Notes under the pieces: model-generated
The model's database searches: none
Seen by the model: the letters and a program-made list of their open reading frames with translations, nothing else
Told to the model about the DNA's origin: nothing
Part shown: positions 16,076 through 24,343 of the stretch, one piece after another
How positions within the stretch are numbered: position 1 is the stretch's first letter
Layout: every line of letters begins with the position of its first letter
Program-made: the position numbers and the translations under genes
NCBI RefSeq assembly: GCF_013386765.1
Contig: NZ_JACARE010000019.1
Span: 1 to 64,000 of the forward strand
Length of the DNA: 64,000 nt
From: Pseudomonas yamanorum
GTDB taxonomy: Bacteria; Pseudomonadota; Gammaproteobacteria; Pseudomonadales; Pseudomonadaceae
Direction of reading: 5' to 3'

Positions 16076-16438
16076 ATGACGACAACATCTGAAATCTGCG
16101 ACACCGGCTGCGGGCTCAACGCCACGCTGCGCATCATCTCGGGCAAGTGGAAACCGTTGGTCCTGTTTTTCCTGCGCGGAGGCCCGAAACGCTATGGCGA
16201 GCTCAAGCGTTTGATCCCTGGCGTCAGCGACAAGGTACTGATCCAGCAGTTGAAGGACCTGGAAGCCGATCAGGTGCTTGCACGGACCGACTACAAGGAA
16301 GTGCCCCCGCGCGTGGACTACACGCTGACCCCGCTTGGCCTTAGCCTGGCGGATGCGATCATCCCGCTGTGCACATGGGGAACCGAGAACGCGGCGCAAA
16401 TGGCAGACATCTTTGCCAGGCGCGACGCGTTGGCCTAG
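16076..16438 (+). CDS. HxlR family winged-helix regulator (module B)
   Basis: A 120-residue HxlR-type regulator with the core SGKWKPLVLFFL, RYGELKRLIPGVSDKVLIQQLKDLE and YTLTPLG. Cys8 and Cys12 (EICDTGC) lie ahead of the first helix and Cys99 near the C-terminus; paired N-terminal cysteines are known from redox-sensing relatives. It diverges from the SDR/F420-reductase-like pair and most likely controls it. The gene order copies that of module A. Confidence 0.87.
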   Translation: MTTTSEICDTGCGLNATLRIISGKWKPLVLFFLRGGPKRYGELKRLIPGVSDKVLIQQLKDLEADQVLARTDYKEVPPRVDYTLTPLGLSLADAIIPLCTWGTENAAQMADIFARRDALA

Positions 16439-16480
16439 GGAAGAGCCGGCTGTTCTGTGAAGGGTAAAATGCAGGCAAAT

Positions 16481-16513
16481 AAAAAGGCCGCGAGATAAAT
16501 CTCGCGGCCTTTT
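16481..16513. terminator. Bidirectional terminator between HxlR gene and tRNA-Pro
   Basis: A stem of about 14 bp (AAAAGGCCGCGAGA with its complement) around TAAA, flanked by A- and T-runs on both sides. It serves the rightward HxlR gene and the leftward tRNA-Pro, whose CCA end is 10 nt away. Confidence 0.85.
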
Positions 16514-16522
16514 CAAATTATA

Positions 16523-16599
16523 TGGTCGGGACGGAGTGATTCGAACACTCGACCCCTAGCACCCCATGCTAGTGCGCTACCGGACTGCGCTACGCCCCG
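16523..16599 (-). tRNA. tRNA-Pro (GGG anticodon)
   Basis: A 77-nt cloverleaf on the minus strand beginning CGGGGCGTAGCGCAG and ending with an encoded CCA. The anticodon stem CTAGC/GCTAG encloses the loop ATGGGGT, giving anticodon GGG. The acceptor stem CGGGGCG pairs with CGTCCCG (one wobble pair), and the T-arm GTGTTCGAATCAC is standard. The lone gene ends at the bidirectional terminator. Confidence 0.96.
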
Positions 16600-16689
16600 A
16601 CTAGGCGTGTTACTGGGTTTGCTTCGCAACGAAGCGATCAGGAATATACCGCAAGCTTTTGAAATGTGGAAGTATTTTAAAAGCCGGAA

Positions 16690-17046
16690 TTACTTCTTCA
16701 AAACCACCAGCACATCTTCCAGTTCGGAGATCATCTGGCGGATCAGTTGCTTGTATTGGGTGGTGTCGTCTTTGGCCTCATCACCGGACATACGCTGGCG
16801 CGCGCCGCTGATGGTGAACCCCTGGTCGTACAACAACGCACGGATCTGCCGGATCATCAGCACATCCTGGCGCTGATAATACCGACGGTTCCCGGTGCGT
16901 TTGACGGGGTTGAGTTGAGGAAACTCCTGCTCCCAATAGCGCAGCACGTGCGGCTTTACCGCACAGAGCTCGCTGACTTCACCAATGGTGAAGTAGCGTT
17001 TGCCTGGGATGACGGGCAGTTCGTCGTTATGACTTGGTTCCAGCAT
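16690..17046 (-). CDS. MerR family transcriptional regulator (ihfA-linked)
   Basis: A 118-residue MerR-type protein with the N-terminal winged helix YFTIGEVSELCAVKPHVLRYWEQEFPQL and a short helical tail (LIRQMISELEDVLVVLKK). It lacks an effector domain with metal-binding cysteines, so the signal is unknown. The ATG at 17046 overlaps the end of ihfA by 20 nt. This conserved small MerR gene follows ihfA in many gamma-proteobacteria, which supports operon expression with pheST-ihfA. Confidence 0.9.
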   Translation of the reverse strand: MLEPSHNDELPVIPGKRYFTIGEVSELCAVKPHVLRYWEQEFPQLNPVKRTGNRRYYQRQDVLMIRQIRALLYDQGFTISGARQRMSGDEAKDDTTQYKQLIRQMISELEDVLVVLKK

Positions 17047-17329
17047 AAGCCTCAACTCGGGCCTTCAACTTCTGCCCTGGACGAAAGGTGACCACACGGC
17101 GAGCCGTGATCGGGATTTCTTCTCCCGTTTTTGGATTGCGGCCAGGCCGCTGGCGTTTGTCCCGCAGGTCAAAATTGCCGAAACCGGACAATTTGACCTG
17201 TTCGTTGTCTTCAAGAGCGTGCCTGATTTCTTCAAAGAACAGCTCGACCAATTCCTTGGCCTCGCGTTTGTTCAGGCCCAGCTCTTCATACAGACGTTCC
17301 GCCATCTCAGCTTTCGTCAAAGCCCCCAT
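17027..17329 (-). CDS. ihfA: Integration host factor subunit alpha
   Basis: A 100-residue HU/IHF family protein, the usual length for IhfA. The N-terminus MGALTKAEMAERLYEELGLN and the beta-arm block GRNPKTGEEIPITARRVVTF with the DNA-intercalating proline are clear. With IhfB (not in this window) it bends DNA at promoters, including sigma-54 promoters of the kind proposed elsewhere in this window. It starts 3 nt after the pheT stop, in the conserved order pheS-pheT-ihfA. Confidence 0.98.
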   Translation of the reverse strand: MGALTKAEMAERLYEELGLNKREAKELVELFFEEIRHALEDNEQVKLSGFGNFDLRDKRQRPGRNPKTGEEIPITARRVVTFRPGQKLKARVEAYAGTKS

Positions 17330-17332
17330 ACG

Positions 17333-19711
17333 TCACTTCCTTAACGTGGCGTTCAACCTTTGTTCGAGCGAGGTGAGGATATTTTGTGTCGTCGTATTCA
17401 CCTCATCGTCATTAAGAGTGCGCGATGGATGCTGCCAGGTCAAGCCAACTGCAAGGCTTTTTCTATGCGGATCAATGCCTTTACCCTGATAGACGTCAAA
17501 TAGCCTGAGGTCTGTAAGCCATTCCCCTGCATTTTCACGGATTACGTCCAGAACAGCACTGGCGGCAACACCTTGATCAGCAATCAGCGCCAGATCACGT
17601 CGTACTTCAGGGAAACGCGACAACTCGCTGAATTTAGGCATTTTGCCCGAGGCGACTTCAGCCAAGACTAGCTCAAAAACGAAGACTGGACGGTCCAGCC
17701 CCAGGGTTTTCGACAGTTCAGGGTGAATCGCACCCACGAAGCCCACCAGGCGACCTTCACGTTCGATACGTGCGGTCTGGCCCGGGTGCAACGCCGGGTG
17801 TTTGCCTGGGGTGAAAGTGAAGGCATCCAGCGCACCGGCAAAGCCCAGTACCGCCTCCACATCGGCCTTGACGTCGAAGAAGTCGACGGTGTCGCGCCCC
17901 TGTGCCCAGCCTTCCGGCAGACGGCTGCCGCAGACTACGCCAGCCAGCATCGGCTCTTGCTTCAGGCCATCCAGCTGACCGACAAAACGCAGGCCGCTTT
18001 CGAACATGCGCACGCGGTCTTGCTGACGGTTCAGGTTGTGGGATAGCGCTTTCACCAGACCCGGCCACAGCGACGAACGCATGGCGGCCATGTCGTTGGA
18101 GATCGGGTTAGCCAGCAACAGCGGCTCGACACCTGGGCTGAACAGTTCGAATTGCTTTGGATCGATGAAGCTGTAGGTCACCGCTTCCTGATAACCACGA
18201 GCCACCAGCAGGCGACGCAGTTCCGGCAGGTGCGCACGGGCTTCAGCTTTCGGCTGTGGCGCCAGGCGCGCTTGCGGGTAACGGACCGGCAGGCGGTTGT
18301 AGCCGTACAAGCGGGCCAGCTCTTCGATCAGGTCGACTTCCAGGCTGATATCGAAGCGATGGCTTGGCACTTCTACGTGCCACTGCCCTGCTTCACCGGC
18401 AGAAATACCGAGACCGAGTGCCGACAGCAGGCGCTCGATTTCAACCGGGTCGATCACCAGGCCAAGCATTTGCTCAACGGCCTTGGCGCGCAGGATGATC
18501 GGTGCAACCGACGGCAGGTGCTGCTCGCTGACGGTTTCGATGATCGGGCCGGCTTCGCCGCCAGCGATTTCCAGCAGCAGGCCAGTGGCGCGCTCCATGG
18601 CTTCACGGGCCAGTTGCCAGTCCACGCCACGCTCGTAGCGGTGCGAGGCGTCGGTGTGCAGGCCGTAGGAGCGGGCCTTGCCGGCAATGGCGATCTGATC
18701 GAAGAAGGCGCTTTCGAGGAAGATGTCACGAGTGGTTGCGGACACGCCGCTGTGCTCGCCACCCATCACACCGGCAATCGCCAGGGCGCGGGAGTGGTCA
18801 GCGATCACCAGGGTGTCGGCGCGCAGGCTGACTTCCTGGCCATCGAGCAGCACCAGCTTTTCGCCTTCTTCGGCCATGCGCACGCGGATGCCACCGTTGA
18901 TTTCGGCGAGATCGAAAGCGTGCAGCGGTTGACCCAGCTCCAGCATCACGTAGTTGGTGATGTCGACGGCAGCGTCGATGCTGCGCACTTCGGAACGGCG
19001 CAGACGCTCAACCATCCACAGCGGGGTTGGCTTGGACAGGTCGACGTTACGGATCACACGACCCAGGTAACGTGGGCAGGCGTTGGGTGCCAGCACTTCG
19101 ATGGAACGTACTTCGTCGTGCACGGCAGGGACGGCTGCAACCGCCGGACGTGTGACGACGGCGGCGTACAGCGCGCCGACTTCACGTGCCAGGCCGGCCA
19201 GGGACAGGCAGTCGCCGCGGTTCGGGGTCAGGTCGACCTCGATGCTGGCGTCTTCCAGTTCCAGGTAGACACGGATGTCCTGGCCCACTGGTGCGTCGGC
19301 CGGCAGTTCCATCAGGCCATCATTGCCTTCACCGACCTGCAGCTCCGCCTGGGAGCACAGCATGCCGTTGGATTCAACGCCACGCAGCTTGGCCTTCTTG
19401 ATCTTGAAGTCGCCCGGCAGCTCGGCACCGATCATGGCGAACGGGATTTTCAGGCCCGGGCGCACATTGGGCGCTCCGCACACGACCTGGAAGGTTTCCG
19501 CACCATTGCTGACCTGGCACACACGCAACTTGTCAGCATCCGGGTGTTGCTCGGTGCTCAGCACCTCGCCCACTACCACGCCACTGAAAACACCGGCGGC
19601 CGGCGTAACGCTATCGACCTCAAGGCCGGCCATCGACAGACGGGCAACCAGCTCGTCGCGACTTACCTGCGGGCTTACCCAGCCACGCAGCCATTGTTCA
19701 CTGAATTTCAT
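17333..19711 (-). CDS. pheT: Phenylalanine-tRNA ligase beta subunit
   Basis: A 792-residue PheRS beta chain of normal bacterial length. In order: N-terminal part with the tRNA-binding EMAP-like domain (about 39-149, HPDADKLRVCQV), B3/B4 editing domain, B5 domain, core domain and C-terminal anticodon-binding FDX-ACB domain (from about residue 700, SRFPEVRRDLALI). It forms the alpha2-beta2 enzyme with PheS. It lies 26 nt after pheS and 3 nt before ihfA. Confidence 0.98.
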   Translation of the reverse strand: MKFSEQWLRGWVSPQVSRDELVARLSMAGLEVDSVTPAAGVFSGVVVGEVLSTEQHPDADKLRVCQVSNGAETFQVVCGAPNVRPGLKIPFAMIGAELPGDFKIKKAKLRGVESNGMLCSQAELQVGEGNDGLMELPADAPVGQDIRVYLELEDASIEVDLTPNRGDCLSLAGLAREVGALYAAVVTRPAVAAVPAVHDEVRSIEVLAPNACPRYLGRVIRNVDLSKPTPLWMVERLRRSEVRSIDAAVDITNYVMLELGQPLHAFDLAEINGGIRVRMAEEGEKLVLLDGQEVSLRADTLVIADHSRALAIAGVMGGEHSGVSATTRDIFLESAFFDQIAIAGKARSYGLHTDASHRYERGVDWQLAREAMERATGLLLEIAGGEAGPIIETVSEQHLPSVAPIILRAKAVEQMLGLVIDPVEIERLLSALGLGISAGEAGQWHVEVPSHRFDISLEVDLIEELARLYGYNRLPVRYPQARLAPQPKAEARAHLPELRRLLVARGYQEAVTYSFIDPKQFELFSPGVEPLLLANPISNDMAAMRSSLWPGLVKALSHNLNRQQDRVRMFESGLRFVGQLDGLKQEPMLAGVVCGSRLPEGWAQGRDTVDFFDVKADVEAVLGFAGALDAFTFTPGKHPALHPGQTARIEREGRLVGFVGAIHPELSKTLGLDRPVFVFELVLAEVASGKMPKFSELSRFPEVRRDLALIADQGVAASAVLDVIRENAGEWLTDLRLFDVYQGKGIDPHRKSLAVGLTWQHPSRTLNDDEVNTTTQNILTSLEQRLNATLRK

Positions 19712-19737
19712 CCTGCTCTCCTAAAGATCCGTTACGA

Positions 19738-20754
19738 CTAGCGAAATTGCGCGAGGAACCGCAAGTCGTTGTCGAAGAACAGACGCAAGTCGTTCACGCC
19801 GTAACGCAGCATGGCCAGACGCTCAACGCCCATGCCGAAGGCAAAGCCCGAGAATTCTTCCGGGTCGATCCCGGACATGCGCAGCACGTTGGGGTGAACC
19901 ATGCCGCAACCCATCACTTCCAGCCAGCCGGTCTGTTTACAGACACGGCAGCCTTTACCGCTGCACATCACGCATTCCATGTCGACTTCAGCGGATGGCT
20001 CGGTGAACGGGAAGAACGAGGGACGGAAACGCACCGCCAGCTCTTTCTCGAAGAACACCCGCAGGAACTCTTCGATGGTGCCTTTGAGGTCGGCGAAGTT
20101 GATGTCGCGATCAACCAGCAGGCCTTCGACCTGGTGGAACATCGGCGAGTGGGTGATATCGGAGTCGCTGCGGTACACACGGCCTGGGCAGACGATGCGG
20201 ATCGGCGGCTTCTGCGATTCCATGGTGCGGACCTGTACCGGCGAGGTATGGGTGCGCAGCAGCATGTTCGCATTGAAATAGAAGGTGTCATGCATCGACC
20301 GGGCCGGGTGATGGCCTGGGATGTTGAGCGCCTCGAAGTTGTGATAGTCGTCTTCGACCTCAGGGCCTTCGGCAATGCCGTAGCCGATGTGGGTAAAGAA
20401 CTGCTCGATACGTTCCAGAGTCCGGGTAATCGGATGCAGGCCGCCCGAGGTCTGGCCACGGCCAGGCAGGGTCACGTCAATGGACTCGGCGGCGAGCTTG
20501 GCCGCAAGATCGGCCTCCTCGAGCGACGCCTTGCGCGCATTGAGAACCTCTGTAACACGCTCCTTGGCCACGTTGATCAGCGCACCGACTTGCGGACGCT
20601 CTTCAGCCGGCAAATTCCCCAGGGTCTTCATCACCTGAGTCAATTCACCCTTTTTGCCAAGGTAGTGAACCCGGATTTGTTCCAGGGCATTGATATCTTC
20701 TGCGCTTTGCACAGCCTCTAGTGCTTGAGAGACCAGCGCATCCAGGTTTTCCAT
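19738..20754 (-). CDS. pheS: Phenylalanine-tRNA ligase alpha subunit
   Basis: A 338-residue class II synthetase catalytic subunit. Motif 2 is around VRFRPSFFPFTEPSAEVDMEC, and the C-terminal motif 3 reads GFAFGMGVERLAMLRYGVNDLRLFF. The N-terminal coiled-coil for tRNA-Phe binding is present (residues 1-90). The gene is separated from rplT by 109 nt that contain a strong terminator-like hairpin. Confidence 0.98.
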   Translation of the reverse strand: MENLDALVSQALEAVQSAEDINALEQIRVHYLGKKGELTQVMKTLGNLPAEERPQVGALINVAKERVTEVLNARKASLEEADLAAKLAAESIDVTLPGRGQTSGGLHPITRTLERIEQFFTHIGYGIAEGPEVEDDYHNFEALNIPGHHPARSMHDTFYFNANMLLRTHTSPVQVRTMESQKPPIRIVCPGRVYRSDSDITHSPMFHQVEGLLVDRDINFADLKGTIEEFLRVFFEKELAVRFRPSFFPFTEPSAEVDMECVMCSGKGCRVCKQTGWLEVMGCGMVHPNVLRMSGIDPEEFSGFAFGMGVERLAMLRYGVNDLRLFFDNDLRFLAQFR

Positions 20755-20771
20755 GTACAGACTCCAGATAC

Positions 20772-20808
20772 AAAATAGGGGAAGAGCTTGAAGGCTCTTC
20801 CCCTATTT
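20772..20808 (-). terminator. Intrinsic terminator or attenuator between rplT and pheS
   Basis: On the minus strand a perfect 15-bp stem (AAATAGGGGAAGAGC and complement) with a 6-nt loop is followed by a T-run, 18 nt before the pheS start. A second GC-rich hairpin (about 20822-20847) precedes it. Either it ends the infC-rpmI-rplT message, or it attenuates entry into pheST; no phenylalanine-rich leader peptide is visible. Confidence 0.85.
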
Positions 20809-20863
20809 AAGACGTTTAACACCTTGGGCCACGAAAGCGGCCCAGGGTGACTGTCGGGGGTAC

Positions 20864-21220
20864 TTAAGCCAAGGTGGCTTTAGCTTTCTCGACAATCGCA
20901 GCAAACGCCGCTTTTTCGTTCACTGCCAGATCAGCCAGAACCTTACGGTCGATCTCGATGGACGCTTTTTTCAGGCCAGCGATGAAACGGCTGTAGGACA
21001 GACCGTTAACACGTGCACCAGCGTTGATACGAGCGATCCACAGAGCGCGGAACTGACGTTTTTTCTGACGACGGTCACGGTAGGCGTATTGGCCAGCCTT
21101 GATAACCGCTTGCTTGGCAACACGGAATACGCGTGAACGCGCGCCGTAGTAGCCTTTAGCAAGTTTCAGAATTTTCTTGTGGCGCTTACGCGCCATGACG
21201 CCACGCTTTACACGAGCCAT
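20864..21220 (-). CDS. rplT: 50S ribosomal protein L20
   Basis: A 118-residue L20, standard length, beginning MARVKRGVMARKRHKKILKLAKGYYG with its basic rRNA-binding extension. L20 is needed for early 50S assembly and in many bacteria represses translation of its own operon by binding the mRNA near rpmI. It follows rpmI by 28 nt. Confidence 0.99.
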   Translation of the reverse strand: MARVKRGVMARKRHKKILKLAKGYYGARSRVFRVAKQAVIKAGQYAYRDRRQKKRQFRALWIARINAGARVNGLSYSRFIAGLKKASIEIDRKVLADLAVNEKAAFAAIVEKAKATLA

Positions 21221-21248
21221 GAGTTACTTCCTCTATTCTTGACTAAAA

Positions 21249-21443
21249 TTAACGAAGGCGCAGCATGCGCTCGACTTTTGCCACGTCAGACGGATGCAGC
21301 AAGCTGCTACCGCGCAGTTGACGCTTACGCTTGGTCGACATTTTAGTCAGGATGTGGCTCTTGAAAGCGTGCTTGTGCTTGATACCGTTAGCAGTTTTCA
21401 GAAACCGCTTAGCAGCACCACTTTTAGTTTTCATCTTTGGCAT
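21249..21443 (-). CDS. rpmI: 50S ribosomal protein L35
   Basis: A 64-residue L35 with the characteristic MPKMKTKSGAAKRFLKTANG start and the SSLLHPSDVAKVERML tail. It lies 59 nt after infC and before rplT in the canonical order. Confidence 0.99.
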   Translation of the reverse strand: MPKMKTKSGAAKRFLKTANGIKHKHAFKSHILTKMSTKRKRQLRGSSLLHPSDVAKVERMLRLR

Positions 21444-21502
21444 GTTCGGTACTCCGCATTCAGTTGATAAACATAATCAGAAGGCCTGCCGTGCCCTATT
21501 GA

Positions 21503-22054
21503 TTACTTCTTCTTTTTCGGGGCGATGACCATAATAAGCTGGCGTCCTTCCATCTTCGGATGCTGTTCGACCGAACCGTACTCGAGCAGGTCAGCTTCAA
21601 CCCGCTTGAGGAGTTCCATCCCCAGCTCCTGGTGGGCCATCTCACGGCCGCGGAATCGCAAGGATACCTTGGCCCTGTCCCCATCACTCAGGAAACGTAC
21701 CAGGTTGCGCAGTTTTACCTGGTAATCCCCTTCCTCCGTCCCTGGACGAAACTTGATTTCTTTTACTTGAATCTGCTTCTGGTTCTTCTTCGCCGCGGCA
21801 ATCTGCTTCTTCTTTTCGAAGATCGACTTGCCGTAGTCCATCACCCGGCAAACGGGTGGGATTGCGTCGGCGGAGATTTCCACCAGGTCCAATTTGGACT
21901 CTTCAGCAATACGAAGCGCTTCATCAATCGAGACGATGCCAATCTGCTCGCCGTCAGCGCCAATTAACCGAACCTCGCGTGCCGAGATATTCTCGTTGAT
22001 CGGGGCTTTCGGTGCAGCTCGTTTATCTTGTCTCATTTCACGCTTAATAATAAT
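21503..22054 (-). CDS. infC: Translation initiation factor IF-3, AUU start
   Basis: IF-3 with the N-domain (INENISAREVRLIGADGEQ), lysine-rich linker and C-domain ending in KKKK. The first ATG (22034-22036) is internal; the known Pseudomonas protein begins six codons earlier, so I start at ATT 22052-22054, giving 183 residues. Two further in-frame ATT codons follow and one may be the exact start. The thrS stop TAA shares one base with this first ATT. IF-3 rejects non-canonical start codons, and the AUU start is the classical basis for its own translational feedback. GGAG lies just upstream. Confidence 0.95.
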   Translation of the reverse strand: MIIKREMRQDKRAAPKAPINENISAREVRLIGADGEQIGIVSIDEALRIAEESKLDLVEISADAIPPVCRVMDYGKSIFEKKKQIAAAKKNQKQIQVKEIKFRPGTEEGDYQVKLRNLVRFLSDGDRAKVSLRFRGREMAHQELGMELLKRVEADLLEYGSVEQHPKMEGRQLIMVIAPKKKK

Positions 22055-23976
22055 TACTCCGAATCTGGGCGACCACGCCGGGAAACCGCTTGCGCGAGGA
22101 ACTCAGCGAACTGGGCGACGGGCATCGAGCCCAGGTCAGCACCTTCACGAGTACGCACAGCGACAGTCTGCATCTCGACTTCCCGATCTCCGATAACCAA
22201 AAGATAGGGAACCTTGAGCAAAGTATGCTCGCGGATTTTAAAGCCGATCTTTTCATTTCTCAAGTCGGACTTGGCACGAAACCCGCTTTCATTGAGAGTT
22301 TTTTCAACTTCAGCGGCAAAATCTGCCTGTTTATCAGTGATATTCATGATCACTGCCTGTGTCGGAGCCAGCCACGCAGGGAATGCACCCTCGTAGTGCT
22401 CGATCAGGATCCCGACGAACCGTTCGAACGAGCCGAGGATCGCCCGGTGCAGCATAACCGGGTGTTTACGGCTGTTGTCTTCGGAGACGTATTCGGCTCC
22501 CAGACGGATCGGCAGGTTAAAATCGAGCTGCAGGGTACCACACTGCCAGACGCGACCAAGGCAATCTTTCAGCGAGAACTCGATCTTCGGACCGTAGAAC
22601 GCGCCCTCGCCCGGTTGCAGGTCGTACGCAAGGCCCGCGCTATCAAGCGCGGCGGCCAGTGCAGCCTCGGCGCGATCCCACAGCTCATCGGAACCGACGC
22701 GTTTTTCCGGACGAGTGGACAGCTTCATTTCGACTTCGGTAAAGCCGAAATCGCGGTACACGTCCATGGTCAGCTTGATGAACGCAGCGGATTCGGCCTG
22801 CATCTGCTCTTCGGTGCAGAAGATGTGGGCGTCGTCCTGGGTGAAGCCGCGCACGCGCATGATGCCGTGCAGCGCACCCGACGGCTCGTTACGGTGGCAG
22901 GCACCGAACTCGGCCAGACGCATCGGCAACTCGCGGTAGCTCTTCAGGCCCTGGTTGAACACCTGTACGTGGCACGGGCAGTTCATCGGCTTGATGGCGT
23001 AGTCGCGGTTTTCCGACTGGGTGGTGAACATGTTGTCGGCGTAGTTGGCCCAGTGCCCGGATTTCTCCCACAGGCTGCGGTCAACGACTTGCGGAGTCTT
23101 GATCTCCAGGTAGCCGTTGTCGCGCTGAACCTTGCGCATGTACTGCTCGAGCACCTGGTACAGGGTCCAGCCGTTCGGGTGCCAGAACACCATGCCCGGC
23201 GCTTCTTCCTGGAGGTGGAACAGGTTCAGGCGCTTGCCGATCTTGCGGTGGTCGCGTTTTTCGGCTTCTTCGATGCGCTGGATGTAGGCCGCCAGCTGCT
23301 TCTTGTCAGCCCAGGCAGTGCCGTAGATCCGCTGCAGTTGTTCATTCTTTGCGTCACCGCGCCAGTAGGCACCGGACAGCTTGGTCAGTTTGAACGACTT
23401 GAGGAAGCGCGTGTTCGGCACGTGCGGGCCACGACACATGTCGACGTATTCTTCGTGGTAATACAGGCCCATGGCCTGCTCGTCCGGCATGTCTTCCACC
23501 AGGCGCAGCTTGTAGTCTTCGCCACGGGCGGTGAACACATCGATCACTTCGGCACGCGGAGTGACCTTCTTGATGACGTCGTAATCTTTCTCGATCAGCG
23601 CGTGCATGCGCTGCTCGATGGCTGCCAGGTCGTCCGGAGTGAAAGGACGCTCGTAGGCGATGTCGTAATAGAAGCCTTCGTCGATGACCGGGCCGATGAC
23701 CATCTTCGCGGTTGGGTACAGCTGCTTGACCGCATGGCCAATCAGGTGCGCGCAAGAGTGGCGAATGATCTCCAGCCCCTCTTGATCCTTGGGCGTGATG
23801 ATTTGCAGGCTGGCATCAGAGGTGATCAGGTCGCTGGCGTCAACCAGCTTGCCGTCGACCTTGCCGGCCACGGTGGCCTTGGCCAGGCCGGCACCAATGG
23901 ATGCGGCGACCTCGGCTACGGAAACCGAATGATCGAATGAACGTTGACTGCCGTCGGGAAGAGTAATAGTTGGCAT
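22054..23976 (-). CDS. thrS: Threonine-tRNA ligase
   Basis: A 640-residue ThrRS. The N-terminal TGS domain (MPTITLPDGSQRSF) is followed by the editing domain with HSCAHLIGHA, then the class II catalytic core with motif 2 around FGACHRNEPSG and the C-terminal anticodon-binding domain. The ATG at 23976 has a strong GGAGAGGAGG site; a longer frame to 24009 would run through the leader hairpin. The stop overlaps the infC start codon by one base, so infC is translated in coupling. Confidence 0.98.
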   Translation of the reverse strand: MPTITLPDGSQRSFDHSVSVAEVAASIGAGLAKATVAGKVDGKLVDASDLITSDASLQIITPKDQEGLEIIRHSCAHLIGHAVKQLYPTAKMVIGPVIDEGFYYDIAYERPFTPDDLAAIEQRMHALIEKDYDVIKKVTPRAEVIDVFTARGEDYKLRLVEDMPDEQAMGLYYHEEYVDMCRGPHVPNTRFLKSFKLTKLSGAYWRGDAKNEQLQRIYGTAWADKKQLAAYIQRIEEAEKRDHRKIGKRLNLFHLQEEAPGMVFWHPNGWTLYQVLEQYMRKVQRDNGYLEIKTPQVVDRSLWEKSGHWANYADNMFTTQSENRDYAIKPMNCPCHVQVFNQGLKSYRELPMRLAEFGACHRNEPSGALHGIMRVRGFTQDDAHIFCTEEQMQAESAAFIKLTMDVYRDFGFTEVEMKLSTRPEKRVGSDELWDRAEAALAAALDSAGLAYDLQPGEGAFYGPKIEFSLKDCLGRVWQCGTLQLDFNLPIRLGAEYVSEDNSRKHPVMLHRAILGSFERFVGILIEHYEGAFPAWLAPTQAVIMNITDKQADFAAEVEKTLNESGFRAKSDLRNEKIGFKIREHTLLKVPYLLVIGDREVEMQTVAVRTREGADLGSMPVAQFAEFLAQAVSRRGRPDSE

Positions 23977-23995
23977 GGCGCCTCCTCTCCTAGTG

Positions 23996-24016
23996 GTGAC
24001 CCCTACCAAAGGTCAC
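23996..24016 (-). promoter_or_regulatory. tRNA-Thr anticodon-arm mimic in the thrS leader
   Basis: The minus-strand RNA folds into a 7-bp stem (GUGACCU with GGGUCAC, one U-G pair) around the 7-nt loop UUGGUAG. The loop places GGU, the anticodon of tRNA-Thr(GGU), at the anticodon position after U33 and before A37. The hairpin ends 19 nt before the thrS ATG, next to the ribosome site. E. coli ThrRS represses its own mRNA through such a mimic. Confidence 0.65.
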
Positions 24017-24343
24017 GTGGGTTGGGATGAGCCAGTACAAGATCCAACACCAGGCCGTTCAGTGATGAACGCCTGCCTTACAGCGGCAGGAGCCTTTCGG
24101 CCAACCGATAATCGAACCAGAGTGACTGGAGTTAAACAAAAAAGACCTTGGCAAGGCGGCAAAGGGCGCGCCGGAAAATAGCCAAGCGAAAGATGCTAGC
24201 ACAGATGAACGGTCATGGCGCCGGCTCCGCTTCATGAAACGCAAATTCCCGGCTTTTAGCGCCAAAAGTGAACTTGAACTGTACGGCGAGCCTCAAACAC
24301 ACCGAGAATCACCGTTCGTCCACGACTCCAGGAGCATTTCATT
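24017..24343. other. thrS upstream leader and promoter region
   Basis: No gene is seen in this stretch. On the minus strand it would form further hairpins in the thrS leader: CCTGCC/GGCAGG (24072-24090) and GTTCA/TGAAC (about 24053-24070). The right part must hold the promoters of thrS and of the rightward small secreted-protein gene, but no convincing consensus could be assigned. Confidence 0.4.

Noticed and set aside
12328..16438. Recent tandem duplication of one module
   Set aside because: The regulators differ in length and sequence, the second enzymes belong to different SDR classes, and the two F420-reductase-like proteins share only the fold pattern.
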